Assembly (NCBI GenBank): GCA_025996865.1
Contig: BNTV01000043.1
Span: 1 to 36,521 of the forward strand
Length of the DNA stretch: 36,521 nucleotides
Reading direction: 5' to 3'
Origin: Bacteroidia bacterium
GTDB taxonomy: Bacteria; Bacteroidota; Bacteroidia; Bacteroidales; Azobacteroidaceae
In this document: piece by piece, positions 8,000-16,476 of the stretch
Position numbering within the stretch: position 1 is the stretch's first letter
Layout of the letters: each line of letters begins with the position of its first letter
The notes under the pieces: generated by a model
What the model was told of the DNA's origin: nothing
Database searches by the model: none
Seen by the model: the letters and a program-made list of their open reading frames with translations, nothing else
Translations under genes and position numbers: made by a program

Positions 8000-8227
8000 T
8001 TACCCGCTGTGCTTTTCGTGTTCATTCATTAATACCAGTCCGCCCATTGCCGATAAATCGGGGGCTGTAAAACTTGCTTCAACGGCTTTGCCTTGAACGG
8101 AACTCAAACAAAATAATGTTTGTTCGTGTGTTGTGTCAATTTTTTTGTATCTTTGTGCATGGAAAAAGTTTGTTTTAGTCTTTGTTTTTGACACTACAAA
8201 AATACTAATTATTTTGCTGAAATACAA
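8000..8227 (-). pseudogene. IS1380-like transposase N-terminal remnant
   Basis: The minus-strand reading contains SSVQGKAVEASFTAPDLSAM followed by GGLVLMNEHEKHSG. This resembles the start of IS1380-family DDE transposases, where a beta-strand motif (F-x5-LTS-x-GGLxLL) is followed by a catalytic domain of about 400 residues. A stop comes right after HSG, and the remaining sequence is already the 3' end of the DUF2851 gene, so only about 35 recognisable residues remain. I read it as the stub of a deleted insertion sequence; no terminal repeats could be assigned. The rest of the gene-poor stretch 7990-8286 is AT-rich. It holds a plus-strand TATCTTTG (8148-8155) that could act as a -7 box, though its -33 box is poor. 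Confidence 0.42.
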
Positions 8228-8286
8228 GCAAATAACAAATTTTTTTCTTTTTTAGTGTGAATAATTCAGGTTCATAACATAACTCT

Positions 8287-8622
8287 ATGAATTGTAATAA
8301 AAAAGCGGCGTTATCCTGTTTTCTCCTGTTATTTTTATCACTAACCGGATTTGCACAACAAATTCGCGTTGAATCAGAATCTCCGGCAGGACGGAAATTT
8401 TCAAAAAGAGTTGAATACAACTTCGGAAGTGGAGGATTAAACAATTTTAATTCTAAGACAGATATTGAAAAACTTTTCTTTGGCAATTTCAATGCAACGA
8501 TTGAGTTTTTCATTGAGACTTCTTCCGAACACGAGGAAGGTCCTTACGGATTTCGTGTTTTCCCAGATTCATTAAAAACCGGTTATGTCATCGAAAGCAA
8601 GCGCATTAACATTATGAGATAA
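8287..8622 (+). CDS. Secreted protein of unknown function, N-terminal part (probable frameshift)
   Basis: This 111-residue reading starts with a clear signal peptide (MNCNKKAALSCFLLLFLSLT, then GFAQQ). It continues as a soluble domain with no family I recognise, and ends abruptly after KRINIMR. Directly after, the next frame is open from 8610 and reads HYEITSQSLPVNNLFAEK, continuing another 105 or so residues without its own signal peptide. One missing base between about 8608 and 8620 would join both into one secreted protein of about 220 residues. I think this is the N-terminal half of a broken or mis-sequenced gene. It follows the IS1380-like remnant, in an accessory region. Confidence 0.6.
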   Translation: MNCNKKAALSCFLLLFLSLTGFAQQIRVESESPAGRKFSKRVEYNFGSGGLNNFNSKTDIEKLFFGNFNATIEFFIETSSEHEEGPYGFRVFPDSLKTGYVIESKRINIMR

Positions 8623-8633
8623 CATCTCAATCT

Positions 8634-8951
8634 TTGCCTGTAAATAATTTATTTGCGGAAAAATTGCATGAGACTTTTGTTGCCTCAATAACTGATTTTG
8701 TTGGGAAAGGGAGACCGGCAGGAATTAGGGATGGCTATTCCGCAACGTTTCGGTGTGTGGTTGAAGATGAAGTGTGGACATTAACAATTCAAGTGCCTCA
8801 AGGCGAATTTCTTAAATTAACAGATATATGTAAACAGATAATGGAAAACATTGAAACGAATACTTTAAATGAATCGAAATATGTTGAGTTATTGGATGAA
8901 TTTCTCCAAACTAAAAAAAAGCAGCGTATTTTAGAGAATAATAAACATTAA
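8634..8951 (+). CDS. C-terminal part of the same unknown protein (frameshifted)
   Basis: This is a 105-residue continuation in another frame, with only a TTG available as start. The frame is open from 8610, just after a stop at 8607-8609. It has a mixed alpha/beta pattern (RPAGIRDGYSATFRCVVEDE, VWTLTIQVPQG) and an acidic-basic C-terminal helix ending KKKQRILENNKH. It has no signal peptide, no ribosome binding site and no recognised domain. Its placement and secondary-structure flow make it the likely second half of the preceding secreted protein. As an independent gene it would be poorly supported. Confidence 0.45.
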   Translation: MPVNNLFAEKLHETFVASITDFVGKGRPAGIRDGYSATFRCVVEDEVWTLTIQVPQGEFLKLTDICKQIMENIETNTLNESKYVELLDEFLQTKKKQRILENNKH

Positions 8952-8958
8952 AAATTTT

Positions 8959-8996
8959 AATCTACGCTGATTGTTTCGATGATTAACGTAGATTTT
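8959..8996 (+). terminator. Possible rho-independent terminator
   Basis: AATCTACG (8959-8966) can pair with CGTAGATT (8987-8994) around a 20-nt loop, followed by only a short T run. It lies just after the frameshifted gene pair and before the next unknown gene. The loop is long and the T tract short, so this is tentative. Confidence 0.4.
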
Positions 8997-9018
8997 CCAA
9001 AAAATTATGCTATACGTA

Positions 9019-9675
9019 ATGAAAAAAATTATATTAATTGTTTGGTCTTTGTTGATTATTTCTGCTTTTGGTTATTCGCAATCAGGAGTTGATTCCGTTT
9101 GTACTTCAAATATCGAAAATATTTTCAAAGTACATGACCTTAAGATTAAATATAAAACGGTTCAATATATATACGAGGAGAGTAAGAAAAATCATAAATT
9201 CCCGAAAGACAATGATTTATTAAATAGCTATTTTGAGATGATCAGAGGGTTTCCGCTGTATCCTAAAAAACAAAATGACTCAATTTCCAGAGTAAATCCC
9301 GGAGAATTGGTGGAAGTAAAATGGATGTCAGAGGAAGAAATGAATAGATATATTAAACAGATAAATTGTACACCGGAAGAAGCACTGAAAGAATATAGAG
9401 ATTTTATTCAGCATATAAAATCTGAAAAAGAACTCTATTTGAAGTGTATAAATACAGAACTTGCCAAAGGGGATTTGTCGGAATATGTGAAAGTCAGTAT
9501 AGCGCCATACAACTTTCTTCCTCCCGGATGGTCACTTATGGCTCGACCTGCAAGTATCACAAAATTAGATTTTTTGAAGGTTTTCAAAGAATTTATTTTC
9601 AACAACAATGAAGAAGTTTTACCCGAAGGCTTGATTGTGTACGAATATCTTAAATGTAATTGTAAAATTCTTTAA
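9019..9675 (+). CDS. Secreted protein of unknown function
   Basis: The protein begins with a signal peptide (MKKIILIVWSLLIISAFGYS), so the ATG at 9019 is preferred to the ATG at 9007, which adds only MLYV. The mature part (about 195 residues) is mostly helical and charged (TVQYIYEESKKNHKFP, SEEEMNRYIKQINCTPEEAL) and ends with cysteines (YLKCNCKIL). No known domain is recognised. It is AT-rich compared with the operon that follows and lies in the accessory patch with the IS1380-like remnant. It converges on the end of the large minus-strand operon, with 31 nt between the two stop codons. Confidence 0.65.
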   Translation: MKKIILIVWSLLIISAFGYSQSGVDSVCTSNIENIFKVHDLKIKYKTVQYIYEESKKNHKFPKDNDLLNSYFEMIRGFPLYPKKQNDSISRVNPGELVEVKWMSEEEMNRYIKQINCTPEEALKEYRDFIQHIKSEKELYLKCINTELAKGDLSEYVKVSIAPYNFLPPGWSLMARPASITKLDFLKVFKEFIFNNNEEVLPEGLIVYEYLKCNCKIL

Positions 9676-9706
9676 ATAGTATAAGTATCAATTTTTAGAG
9701 GTGCCC

Positions 9707-11968
9707 TTATGGTTGATACGTGAATCTAAAATTTCTAATGTTTGGCGCCCCTACATGAAATATTAACTTTATCCGGTGCGTTCCCGCCGTCAATCTTATG
9801 GGTTCCGATGTTAGATTTTGCCACGCCCAACTATCCCATCCGCCGGTTGTAGGGAAGGGATCGCTGATACCCATATCCTTTCCGTCCACTTTAAATCTGA
9901 AGGTGGATGGAAATGTTTGTGAATATTCCAATTCCACAAGGTAGTCTCCCGCCTCTTCCGCTTCTACCGTGTAGATCAGCCAGTCGCCCGGTGTGTTGTA
10001 TCTGACGGTTGAGCGGTCGGCCTCAATATTAACATCCGGACTTCTCTTATCGCCGCGATCTGTCCGGTACTTTGTTCCGCTGCCATTTCCGGCTACATTT
10101 CCTGCCGTTTTGTTAAAATATGCAACGTACATACCGCCAAAATCGAAATCAACAGCTTTCAAAACGTATGGAGCAGCGGCAGTCAGCGTATGCGGTCCAT
10201 TAAACGGGCGTGACGTTGCTTTTGTCGCTTGATAATATGTGAACCTGAAATTCCTGAAGTTTGAACCCGCTGCATCAATCATAAGTTTTATTCTGTGTGT
10301 TCCTTTCGTCAATCTAATGGGTTGTGGCATGTTACCCCATCGCCAAATAGTGTAATCGCCGGTGCTTGCCAAAACCACCGGTTCGTTCAATACATCTTTG
10401 CCATCAACCTCAATGATGATAGCGGAGCCAAAACCAGGATCTGAAAATTCTAACTGCATCAAATAGTCCCCCTCATCTTCCACTTCTACCGTATAAAGCA
10501 CCCAGTCTCCTGCTGTCGCATATTCTATAATGCCGCCTGAACCGATATCCACATAAGGTGATAACCAATAAGGATCATTCGCCCGTAAATTATGCCCCTC
10601 TCTGATAATGCCGTCGTTGTTTACGTCTCGGTAACTGCATTCCGGACCGCCGATGTCGAATTTCCATGCCGCCAGTGTATATGGCTTGGCGGAAGAGAGG
10701 ATATGAGTACCCATGAACGGCCGGGCAATTTGCATCGAATCCGGATTAAAAAAACGACAAATACTGTCTTCGTTCACAAGGAATGGATGCGATGCCGGAT
10801 ACAGAACACCGCGATTATAAAAAACTGGTTGATACAATATATTTTTATTTACCGATAGAAATTGAATATGATCGCCGTTAACAGTGCCCCATCCTATTAG
10901 ATTCAACTCTTTTCTATGGTGAGTAGCCAGAAAAACGTATCCTGTTTCGTTCAAATGACTGTTTAGTAGCGGAGCCTTTACATCCGTGGCATATCCATAT
11001 TCGGAGGTTACATCAACAATGTTATTTACATCTTGCAATAACGGCGGAATGTTGTTCATGTATAGCGCCACATTCTGCTGTATGCGATAAGTCCGGCGAT
11101 ATACTTTGGCTTTATTACGTATCGTTCCCTGATGAGGTTCCCCGGGATTGGTTTCGCATCCCATAAAGGAAATATGATTTCCGCTGCTGTCTCTTACACT
11201 GTTCCACGAGTGTCCCGCCACCGCTCCGATATATTTATGCGTAAAATCAAAAGTAACCGGGATACCCAACCCGCGCATCGCAAATAGGGCCAAGTCTGCC
11301 ATGGCGTCGCATGTTCCGCGTGTGGACGCCATCAACTGTGAATAACTCATATCAGGGAAATCCTTATCCATTCTGAAACGCGGTAATATGTCGTTCACCT
11401 TGCTGCATGCCTGAACGGAAGTGATCGTCGGATTTTTCATGAACGACCGGTACAAATCGGCGAAACTGGCAAGTACCTTTTCGCGCCAGTTTTCGAGCGG
11501 CTCGGTACCCACACGGTAGGGGAGTATCTCCTCGCAGAAAACATCGAATGGAATATCTTTGCCCCACGGCATCTCTTGCCATACCATAAAAGATATTTCG
11601 ATGTTGTTGATAAGATATTTCGCCGTGATATTCGTTACATCGTCTTGTATTATCGGTTCGCCCATTTGGTAAGAATCCAAGACCATTCCCTTATCTGATG
11701 AACTTGTCCATCGTAAATGCACGGTTGCCACGTCATTCCATGGCGCATCGTAATATTCCGAATATTTGCCGGGCATGTTTACAATCAGAAATTCGGCTGC
11801 GCGAAGTTTCAGGCTGTCGGCCGGGTTTTTGCCGTAATATTTAAGAACTTCCTCTAATTCCTTGCGGTTTTTACCTGCCTGCTGAAGCACTTCCTCAATA
11901 GCTTCGGGATACGATGTACAGGAACTGACCAAAAATATAATAACAAATAAAGAACAGAATGCTCGCAT
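9707..11968 (-). CDS. Transglutaminase-like lipoprotein with two CBM6-like modules
   Basis: With the ATG at 11968 the protein starts MRAFCSLFVIIFLVSSC, a lipoprotein signal with Cys17; longer readings add 16 residues before it. Residues about 200-290 form a transglutaminase-like core: STRGTCDAMADLALFAM (Cys220) and AGHSWNSV (His253). The usual third acidic residue is not obvious; the region SFMGCETNPGE is closest. Two tandem modules (about 415-580 and 590-753) share ATAGDWVLYTVEVEDEGDY-type and RLTKGTHRIKLM-type strands, typical of CBM6/CBM35 beta-sandwiches. Length is 753. It is the last gene of the Sus-type operon, 113 nt after the DUF1080 gene. I infer a surface or periplasmic enzyme acting on a glycan-linked amide, peptide or glycopeptide bond; an isopeptide-forming role or a non-catalytic one remains possible. 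Confidence 0.8.
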   Translation of the reverse strand: MRAFCSLFVIIFLVSSCTSYPEAIEEVLQQAGKNRKELEEVLKYYGKNPADSLKLRAAEFLIVNMPGKYSEYYDAPWNDVATVHLRWTSSSDKGMVLDSYQMGEPIIQDDVTNITAKYLINNIEISFMVWQEMPWGKDIPFDVFCEEILPYRVGTEPLENWREKVLASFADLYRSFMKNPTITSVQACSKVNDILPRFRMDKDFPDMSYSQLMASTRGTCDAMADLALFAMRGLGIPVTFDFTHKYIGAVAGHSWNSVRDSSGNHISFMGCETNPGEPHQGTIRNKAKVYRRTYRIQQNVALYMNNIPPLLQDVNNIVDVTSEYGYATDVKAPLLNSHLNETGYVFLATHHRKELNLIGWGTVNGDHIQFLSVNKNILYQPVFYNRGVLYPASHPFLVNEDSICRFFNPDSMQIARPFMGTHILSSAKPYTLAAWKFDIGGPECSYRDVNNDGIIREGHNLRANDPYWLSPYVDIGSGGIIEYATAGDWVLYTVEVEDEGDYLMQLEFSDPGFGSAIIIEVDGKDVLNEPVVLASTGDYTIWRWGNMPQPIRLTKGTHRIKLMIDAAGSNFRNFRFTYYQATKATSRPFNGPHTLTAAAPYVLKAVDFDFGGMYVAYFNKTAGNVAGNGSGTKYRTDRGDKRSPDVNIEADRSTVRYNTPGDWLIYTVEAEEAGDYLVELEYSQTFPSTFRFKVDGKDMGISDPFPTTGGWDSWAWQNLTSEPIRLTAGTHRIKLIFHVGAPNIRNFRFTYQP

Positions 11969-12081
11969 TTTGAAATGATATTTTACGTTTATTGAAATAA
12001 TCGGTAAAAACTGCACTTATATCGCTATCGGTATTACGCAAAGTCTATCTGTTGAAAAAGCCTGTCACTTTATACGGATGA

Positions 12082-12807
12082 TTATTTTTTCAATTCTTTT
12101 ACCCGGATATTTCTGAATTTAACAACAGAGTTGTGGCCTAAGAAAGCAATATATCCTTTCTTGTAAAACAATGAAGCCGGAATATTATCTGTAGGACTGT
12201 TTTTTGTAGCTTCTTTTAAGTTACCGTCAACAATAACTGTTCCGTTAAGAATGACTGTAATATTATCGCCATCCGCTACAACTTCCTGATAATTCCACTC
12301 TCCTGCGGGTTTCAAGAAGCCTCGTTTCGCGGGTATCCATCCATATACCGATCCATGGTACTGATACGGTTTTAAGTCTTTATACACAAGCGCCTCATTA
12401 TCCAGTATCTGTAATTCCATTCCATCGTATCCGCTTTGTGTAGTCACCATTTTATGTCGCAATCCCAACCCGCTATTTGCTTCAGGGGTCAGTAAAAATT
12501 CAAAACGTAAAATAAAGTCATCAAACGCTTGTTTTGTGTACAAATTTCCATAGCCGGCTTTCGGGTACATGACAATGCAACCGTTTTCCAAAACATATTC
12601 ATCCGTATTGCTTGTCCATTGCGACATGGATGTACCGTCGAAAAGAACCTTATATCCCTCCTTTTTTTCTTCTTTTGAGAGGTGAAATGTAGTCTCTTTA
12701 CCGGTAGTTGCTTGTTGAGAACCACTGTCCCTCGATATATGACAAGAGACAGTGATAAAAAAAGCCGGTAAAAAGATGAGAATAATCTTTAAGTGTTTCA
12801 TCTTCAT
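12082..12807 (-). CDS. DUF1080 lipoprotein (3-keto-disaccharide hydrolase family)
   Basis: The signal peptide MKMKHLKIILIFLPAFFITV ends at Cys22, indicating a lipoprotein. The mature part is a single DUF1080 concanavalin-like jelly roll (about 50-240), with GYKVLFDGTSMSQWT at the start, NSGLGLRHKM, GMELQILDNEA and GHNSVVKFRNIRVKEL at the end. Members of this family have been shown to hydrolyse 3-keto-glycosides after a partner oxidises the C3 hydroxyl. The partner candidate is directly upstream: the start codon overlaps the oxidoreductase stop (TAATG), so the two are translationally coupled. Length (241) is normal. Substrate is not predictable from sequence. Confidence 0.9.
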   Translation of the reverse strand: MKMKHLKIILIFLPAFFITVSCHISRDSGSQQATTGKETTFHLSKEEKKEGYKVLFDGTSMSQWTSNTDEYVLENGCIVMYPKAGYGNLYTKQAFDDFILRFEFLLTPEANSGLGLRHKMVTTQSGYDGMELQILDNEALVYKDLKPYQYHGSVYGWIPAKRGFLKPAGEWNYQEVVADGDNITVILNGTVIVDGNLKEATKNSPTDNIPASLFYKKGYIAFLGHNSVVKFRNIRVKELKK

Positions 12808-14147
12808 TATTTTTTTATTTTGAGTTTCTCAGCATCCCATTCAATTGCTTCATTTTTCAAGTAGCTTTCATAACTTAACAATGCCGGGGCAGCCGTTCTA
12901 ACAGCAAAAAGGACATCTGCCGTCAAAGGTGTGTTATTCCTGATTCCATGGATAAAATTAAAATGATGGTCATAATGTCCTCCTCTATACCCTTTCTCCG
13001 CATAAAAGACAAACTCCCGCGGAGATACTTTTTCGGGAACATCCATCCCTTGCCCCAATTGTCCTAATACCTCAAAATCCTTCGTATTCACATCTTCGAT
13101 TGTTTTCAGGACAACTTTATCCCAACCGACATCCAACGAACCTTTCGAACCAACAATCCTGAAGTCCATACTTCCCCATTTCTTTGATATGCCATCTACA
13201 TAATTAGCGCCTAACTGTACCGTGAAAGCGCCTGAATCATTTCTGTCCGGATAATCAAAATATCCCAGCATAATATCAGGAGTATCACGTAAACCGTCAG
13301 TATAATGACGTATTCCTCCGGTAGTATATACCTTCTCCGGACCCATTGCATCCATGATATAATGAATACTGGACAGGACATGGACAAACAGGTCTCCCGC
13401 TATACCCGTACCATAATCTTTCCAGTTTCTCCATGCAAAGAAATGCTGGGGAGTAAAGGGTATTTTAGGTGCATTTCCCAGAAAACGGTTCCACCAGATT
13501 GTTTCTTCGGATGCATCATCGGGTGCTGTAAATGCATTCAGCTTGCCGGGAGCCCCGGTAAACTGCCCGTCAATGAAATTCACTTTCCCAATCACGCCCT
13601 TTTGTACCAATAACCGTGCTGCCCTGTTTCCTAAAGACGACATGCCCTGGCTTCCAACTTGGAACAGCACCCCATTTTTTTTCTGTGCTTCAATTAATGC
13701 TTTCCCTTCCTGCAATTTATGGATGACCGGTTTTTCGCAATACACATGCTTCCCGGCTTTCATCGCCTCAATGGCTATAGGCTGGTGCCAATGGTCGGGA
13801 GTAGCGATGATTACCGCATCAATATCTTTCCGCAAAAGAATTTCCCTATAATCTTTTGTAACGAAAATTTCATTTCCCCATTGTGCCTTGGCATCCTTCA
13901 AACGTTTGTCATACAAATCACAAACCCCAACAAGCTTAACACCTTCAATCGATAAAGCGGTGAAGGTATTTGAGGTTCCCATACCACCCTTACCTATCAG
14001 GGCGATATTGATAAAAGAGTTGGGAGATACCGACCTTTTCACCTCTTTGGCTAATTTACCTCCTGCTGCCGAGAGCAATGAGGGAGCCGAATTAAAAGCG
14101 ACAGCACCTATGGCCACTTTTTTTAAAAATTCGCGTCTGTTTTGCAT
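12807..14147 (-). CDS. Tat-exported Gfo/Idh/MocA family oxidoreductase
   Basis: This is an NAD(P)-dependent sugar oxidoreductase of the glucose-fructose oxidoreductase type. The ATG at 14147 gives MQNRREFLKKVAIGAVAFNS, a twin-arginine signal. Longer readings start inside the previous gene. The Rossmann domain follows (IALIGKGGMGTS, about 48-60; DAVIIATPDHWHQPIAIEAM; the conserved EKPVIHK). The C-terminal alpha/beta domain (about 170-446) contains GDLFVHVLSSIHYIM. Tat export means it is folded with its cofactor before crossing the membrane. It begins 1 nt after the preceding stop and overlaps the DUF1080 gene by 1 nt. With DUF1080 it may oxidise a glycan C3 hydroxyl to a ketone before cleavage; that pairing is known for other loci and inferred here. 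Confidence 0.92.
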   Translation of the reverse strand: MQNRREFLKKVAIGAVAFNSAPSLLSAAGGKLAKEVKRSVSPNSFINIALIGKGGMGTSNTFTALSIEGVKLVGVCDLYDKRLKDAKAQWGNEIFVTKDYREILLRKDIDAVIIATPDHWHQPIAIEAMKAGKHVYCEKPVIHKLQEGKALIEAQKKNGVLFQVGSQGMSSLGNRAARLLVQKGVIGKVNFIDGQFTGAPGKLNAFTAPDDASEETIWWNRFLGNAPKIPFTPQHFFAWRNWKDYGTGIAGDLFVHVLSSIHYIMDAMGPEKVYTTGGIRHYTDGLRDTPDIMLGYFDYPDRNDSGAFTVQLGANYVDGISKKWGSMDFRIVGSKGSLDVGWDKVVLKTIEDVNTKDFEVLGQLGQGMDVPEKVSPREFVFYAEKGYRGGHYDHHFNFIHGIRNNTPLTADVLFAVRTAAPALLSYESYLKNEAIEWDAEKLKIKK

Positions 14148-14148
14148 A

Positions 14149-15489
14149 CTATTCTTCCCCCAACACATTAAATTCGGCTATATCGCATCGCGCCCCGCTT
14201 GCAGGGCCTCTAGCCTGATTATCATACTCAAAAGCGTCACTGATTACAAATTTGAGATATCGAGCCGAAGAGCCATCCTGGGTGAAAGTGTGTTCACGTG
14301 GTGCGTTGCTGCTAACACTCCAATCGGACAACTTTGTCCATGTGACATTATCAGCGCTGATCTCAAAATAGCCGTTTTTAAGGTTCCCCCTCCAAGAGTC
14401 GTTAGGTTTAGTAAAACCAATCCTGTAAATTTTATACTCTCTCTTCATGTCGAAGATAAAATAATAGGGAAGTGGTTTGGGAGCGTCCCATTTCGATCCC
14501 CAGAAAGTGGCCACATTCCCATCGAGCATTTTCTCCGGAGTGCGGTTAAGTGATACATATTGAGGCTCTTCGGAGATACATGAATTCCAATCAATAATTT
14601 CCCAATCTGTGCGGTTGAGAATACCGGGATTTAATGCGACGATTATAGCTATCTTCGCATTTACAGAAGGATTACTGTTGAGTGAAACAGTAACAACAGC
14701 TGAACCTGTGCCAACCGGTTCGATTTCGCCATCCGTCACTTTCACAACGGATTCATCGGAAGACTTCCAAACGAGAGAAGGATCTCTAACTCCGTAGTCT
14801 GTCGGCAACAGTACGGGGATCACAGTGTGTTTATTATTCAGCTTCAAAATCAAATCGCTCTCCACTTGAATTGCAGTTATAGAATTCTCCAAAACTTCAA
14901 CGGAAATAACCTTCTTTACAGATGGTTTATCTGCCACACTGACCGTGATTTCAGCATTACCGAAATAAACGGGTGTTACTATTCCATTCTCATCAATTGT
15001 TACAATGTCTTTATCAGACGATTTCCAAATGAGGTTGAAAGGAATTTTTTCATTGTAATTTGACGGTATTGCGCTTGCGGCTAATTCCGTGGTTTTACCC
15101 ATTGATATGGGAATATGGTCAACAGATGCAAGATTTGCTTTATTGAATACCTCAATCCCTTCAAGCAGCAGAAGTTTTTCTACATCTACAGGTATCGACC
15201 TTCTCAGACCTTCGCTGCTTGTTATATTGATAAAACATGTGCCATCGCTGATTGCACGAACCAACCCCGTTGAACTGACCGTGGCCACTGCGGCGTCGGT
15301 AGTTTCCCATGTAAACGTCTGAGTCGTAGGGCTTGCCGTAATTTGAAATTCCTCGCCTTCTATCAATTCTATGGTAGAATGGGTGGAATAAATTGTATAT
15401 TCTACATTTCTTTCCGGACCCTCGCTACAAGCTGTGAGTGTCAACAAACCGGCGAAAATGGATGATGCCCGATATAAAAATCTATTCAT
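14149..15489 (-). CDS. Surface lipoprotein with Ig-like (Big_2) repeats and F5/8C domain
   Basis: The lipoprotein signal MNRFLYRASSIFAGLLTLTA is followed by Cys21. Three bacterial Ig-like Big_2 repeats follow (about 35-105, 110-200, 205-285), each with the W-x-S/T-S/T-D...V.T...G.V signature, as in WETTDAAVATVSSTGLV, WKSSDKDIVTIDENGIV and WKSSDESVVKVTDGEI. The C-terminal F5/8 type C (discoidin, CBM32-like) domain spans about 290-446, ending ARYLKFVISDAF and ARCDIAEFNVLGEE. No catalytic domain is seen. The design, a stalk carrying a carbohydrate-binding tip, suggests a surface glycan-binding protein working beside SusC/SusD. It lies 30 nt after the DUF1735 gene and 1 nt before the oxidoreductase gene. 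Confidence 0.87.
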   Translation of the reverse strand: MNRFLYRASSIFAGLLTLTACSEGPERNVEYTIYSTHSTIELIEGEEFQITASPTTQTFTWETTDAAVATVSSTGLVRAISDGTCFINITSSEGLRRSIPVDVEKLLLLEGIEVFNKANLASVDHIPISMGKTTELAASAIPSNYNEKIPFNLIWKSSDKDIVTIDENGIVTPVYFGNAEITVSVADKPSVKKVISVEVLENSITAIQVESDLILKLNNKHTVIPVLLPTDYGVRDPSLVWKSSDESVVKVTDGEIEPVGTGSAVVTVSLNSNPSVNAKIAIIVALNPGILNRTDWEIIDWNSCISEEPQYVSLNRTPEKMLDGNVATFWGSKWDAPKPLPYYFIFDMKREYKIYRIGFTKPNDSWRGNLKNGYFEISADNVTWTKLSDWSVSSNAPREHTFTQDGSSARYLKFVISDAFEYDNQARGPASGARCDIAEFNVLGEE

Positions 15490-15519
15490 ATTTTTTAGCT
15501 TTTATCAGTTCTTAATTTG

Positions 15520-16452
15520 TCAATTATCTTCTATCCGTATCAACCTTTCCTCTACTTCTCTCCATGCGGTAAAGGTTCCATTGCTTTGCTTGAGTCGAAA
15601 ACGGTAGTTTAAGTAGAATACACGTTGCTTGCTTGTACCTTGCAAAAGTTCAGGGACATATTTGTTATAACCGTTTACATTATCAAGCATTTCTACTTCC
15701 ATAGAGCCATAAGGAGTAACCAAAAGTGAATTATCCTCCTTTATCTGTACCACAACGGATAGTCTTTCAATATCGGCAACGGTGGTAGCACTTCCATAGG
15801 TTTCGTTGCCAATAAACATCCTCACCTTGTCTTTTTCCAGCGGTTGCACTAATTTTGTACCACTCAACACGGTAACAGGGTTTGTCATCGTACCGCTTTT
15901 TGCGTAATAGGTGGGTATTATTTGTTGGGCATAATCATTTTCAATGGCTACGCGGAAGAGCACATCACTTTTGTCCTCATTCACATCATAGTGCGAAACA
16001 CTTTTGATTTTCAACGGAATGAAATAGATCGAATCCGGAGACAAACCCAACGCGCGAACTTTCACAGGCATTCTTACGTAGTGATAATCCGAATTGGCGG
16101 GTAACGTTACCGTATATGACTCAATTTCGTACCTGTCGGCAGGTAACAATTTGGCATACTCGCTTTGGTAATTATAGTTCAAACTGTTGAACTTGTCTAA
16201 CATATCCGGATTCGGCTCGAGCGTTACCGTGATATCCTTTTCATTACTATTTGAACCGCCGCATCCAATGGTAACATACCTGACAGGTTCCTCTTCATTG
16301 AGCGTATAGGATGTGGCATAAACATTTTCCGTGCCACTTAGCAAATAAACCAAAATTTTATATTGTTCATCCTGATAAATGGCGTCGGTGTTGCAACCGG
16401 CAAGACTAAGCGCCACGATACATGTAATGAATATTTTTAATGATATTTTCAT
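15520..16452 (-). CDS. DUF1735-type surface lipoprotein
   Basis: The ATG at 16452 gives MKISLKIFITCIVALSLAGC, a clean lipoprotein signal with Cys20; a longer reading begins at a TTG and adds 8 residues. The N-terminal half (about 25-160) shows the DUF1735 pattern: repeated strands, NPDMLDKFNSLN, then YAKLLPADRYEIES and VTLPANSDYHYVRMPV. The C-terminal half (about 165-310) resembles the DUF4361-like domain found with DUF1735. Such proteins are surface glycan-binding partners in Bacteroidetes glycan loci. No enzyme motif is seen. It begins 24 nt after susD and precedes the Ig-like/F5-8C gene. Confidence 0.82.
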   Translation of the reverse strand: MKISLKIFITCIVALSLAGCNTDAIYQDEQYKILVYLLSGTENVYATSYTLNEEEPVRYVTIGCGGSNSNEKDITVTLEPNPDMLDKFNSLNYNYQSEYAKLLPADRYEIESYTVTLPANSDYHYVRMPVKVRALGLSPDSIYFIPLKIKSVSHYDVNEDKSDVLFRVAIENDYAQQIIPTYYAKSGTMTNPVTVLSGTKLVQPLEKDKVRMFIGNETYGSATTVADIERLSVVVQIKEDNSLLVTPYGSMEVEMLDNVNGYNKYVPELLQGTSKQRVFYLNYRFRLKQSNGTFTAWREVEERLIRIEDN

Positions 16453-16476
16453 ATATTTTTCAATTTTTACTTTCAA

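Noticed and set aside
9685..9719. Hairpin GTATCAA...TTGATAC at the convergent gene ends
   Set aside because: The 7-bp stem has a 21-nt loop and no T tract, so it is not convincing as a terminator.
13888..14553. 221-residue plus-strand reading across the oxidoreductase/Ig-like gene boundary
   Set aside because: It has no domain or signal and overlaps two well-supported minus-strand genes.
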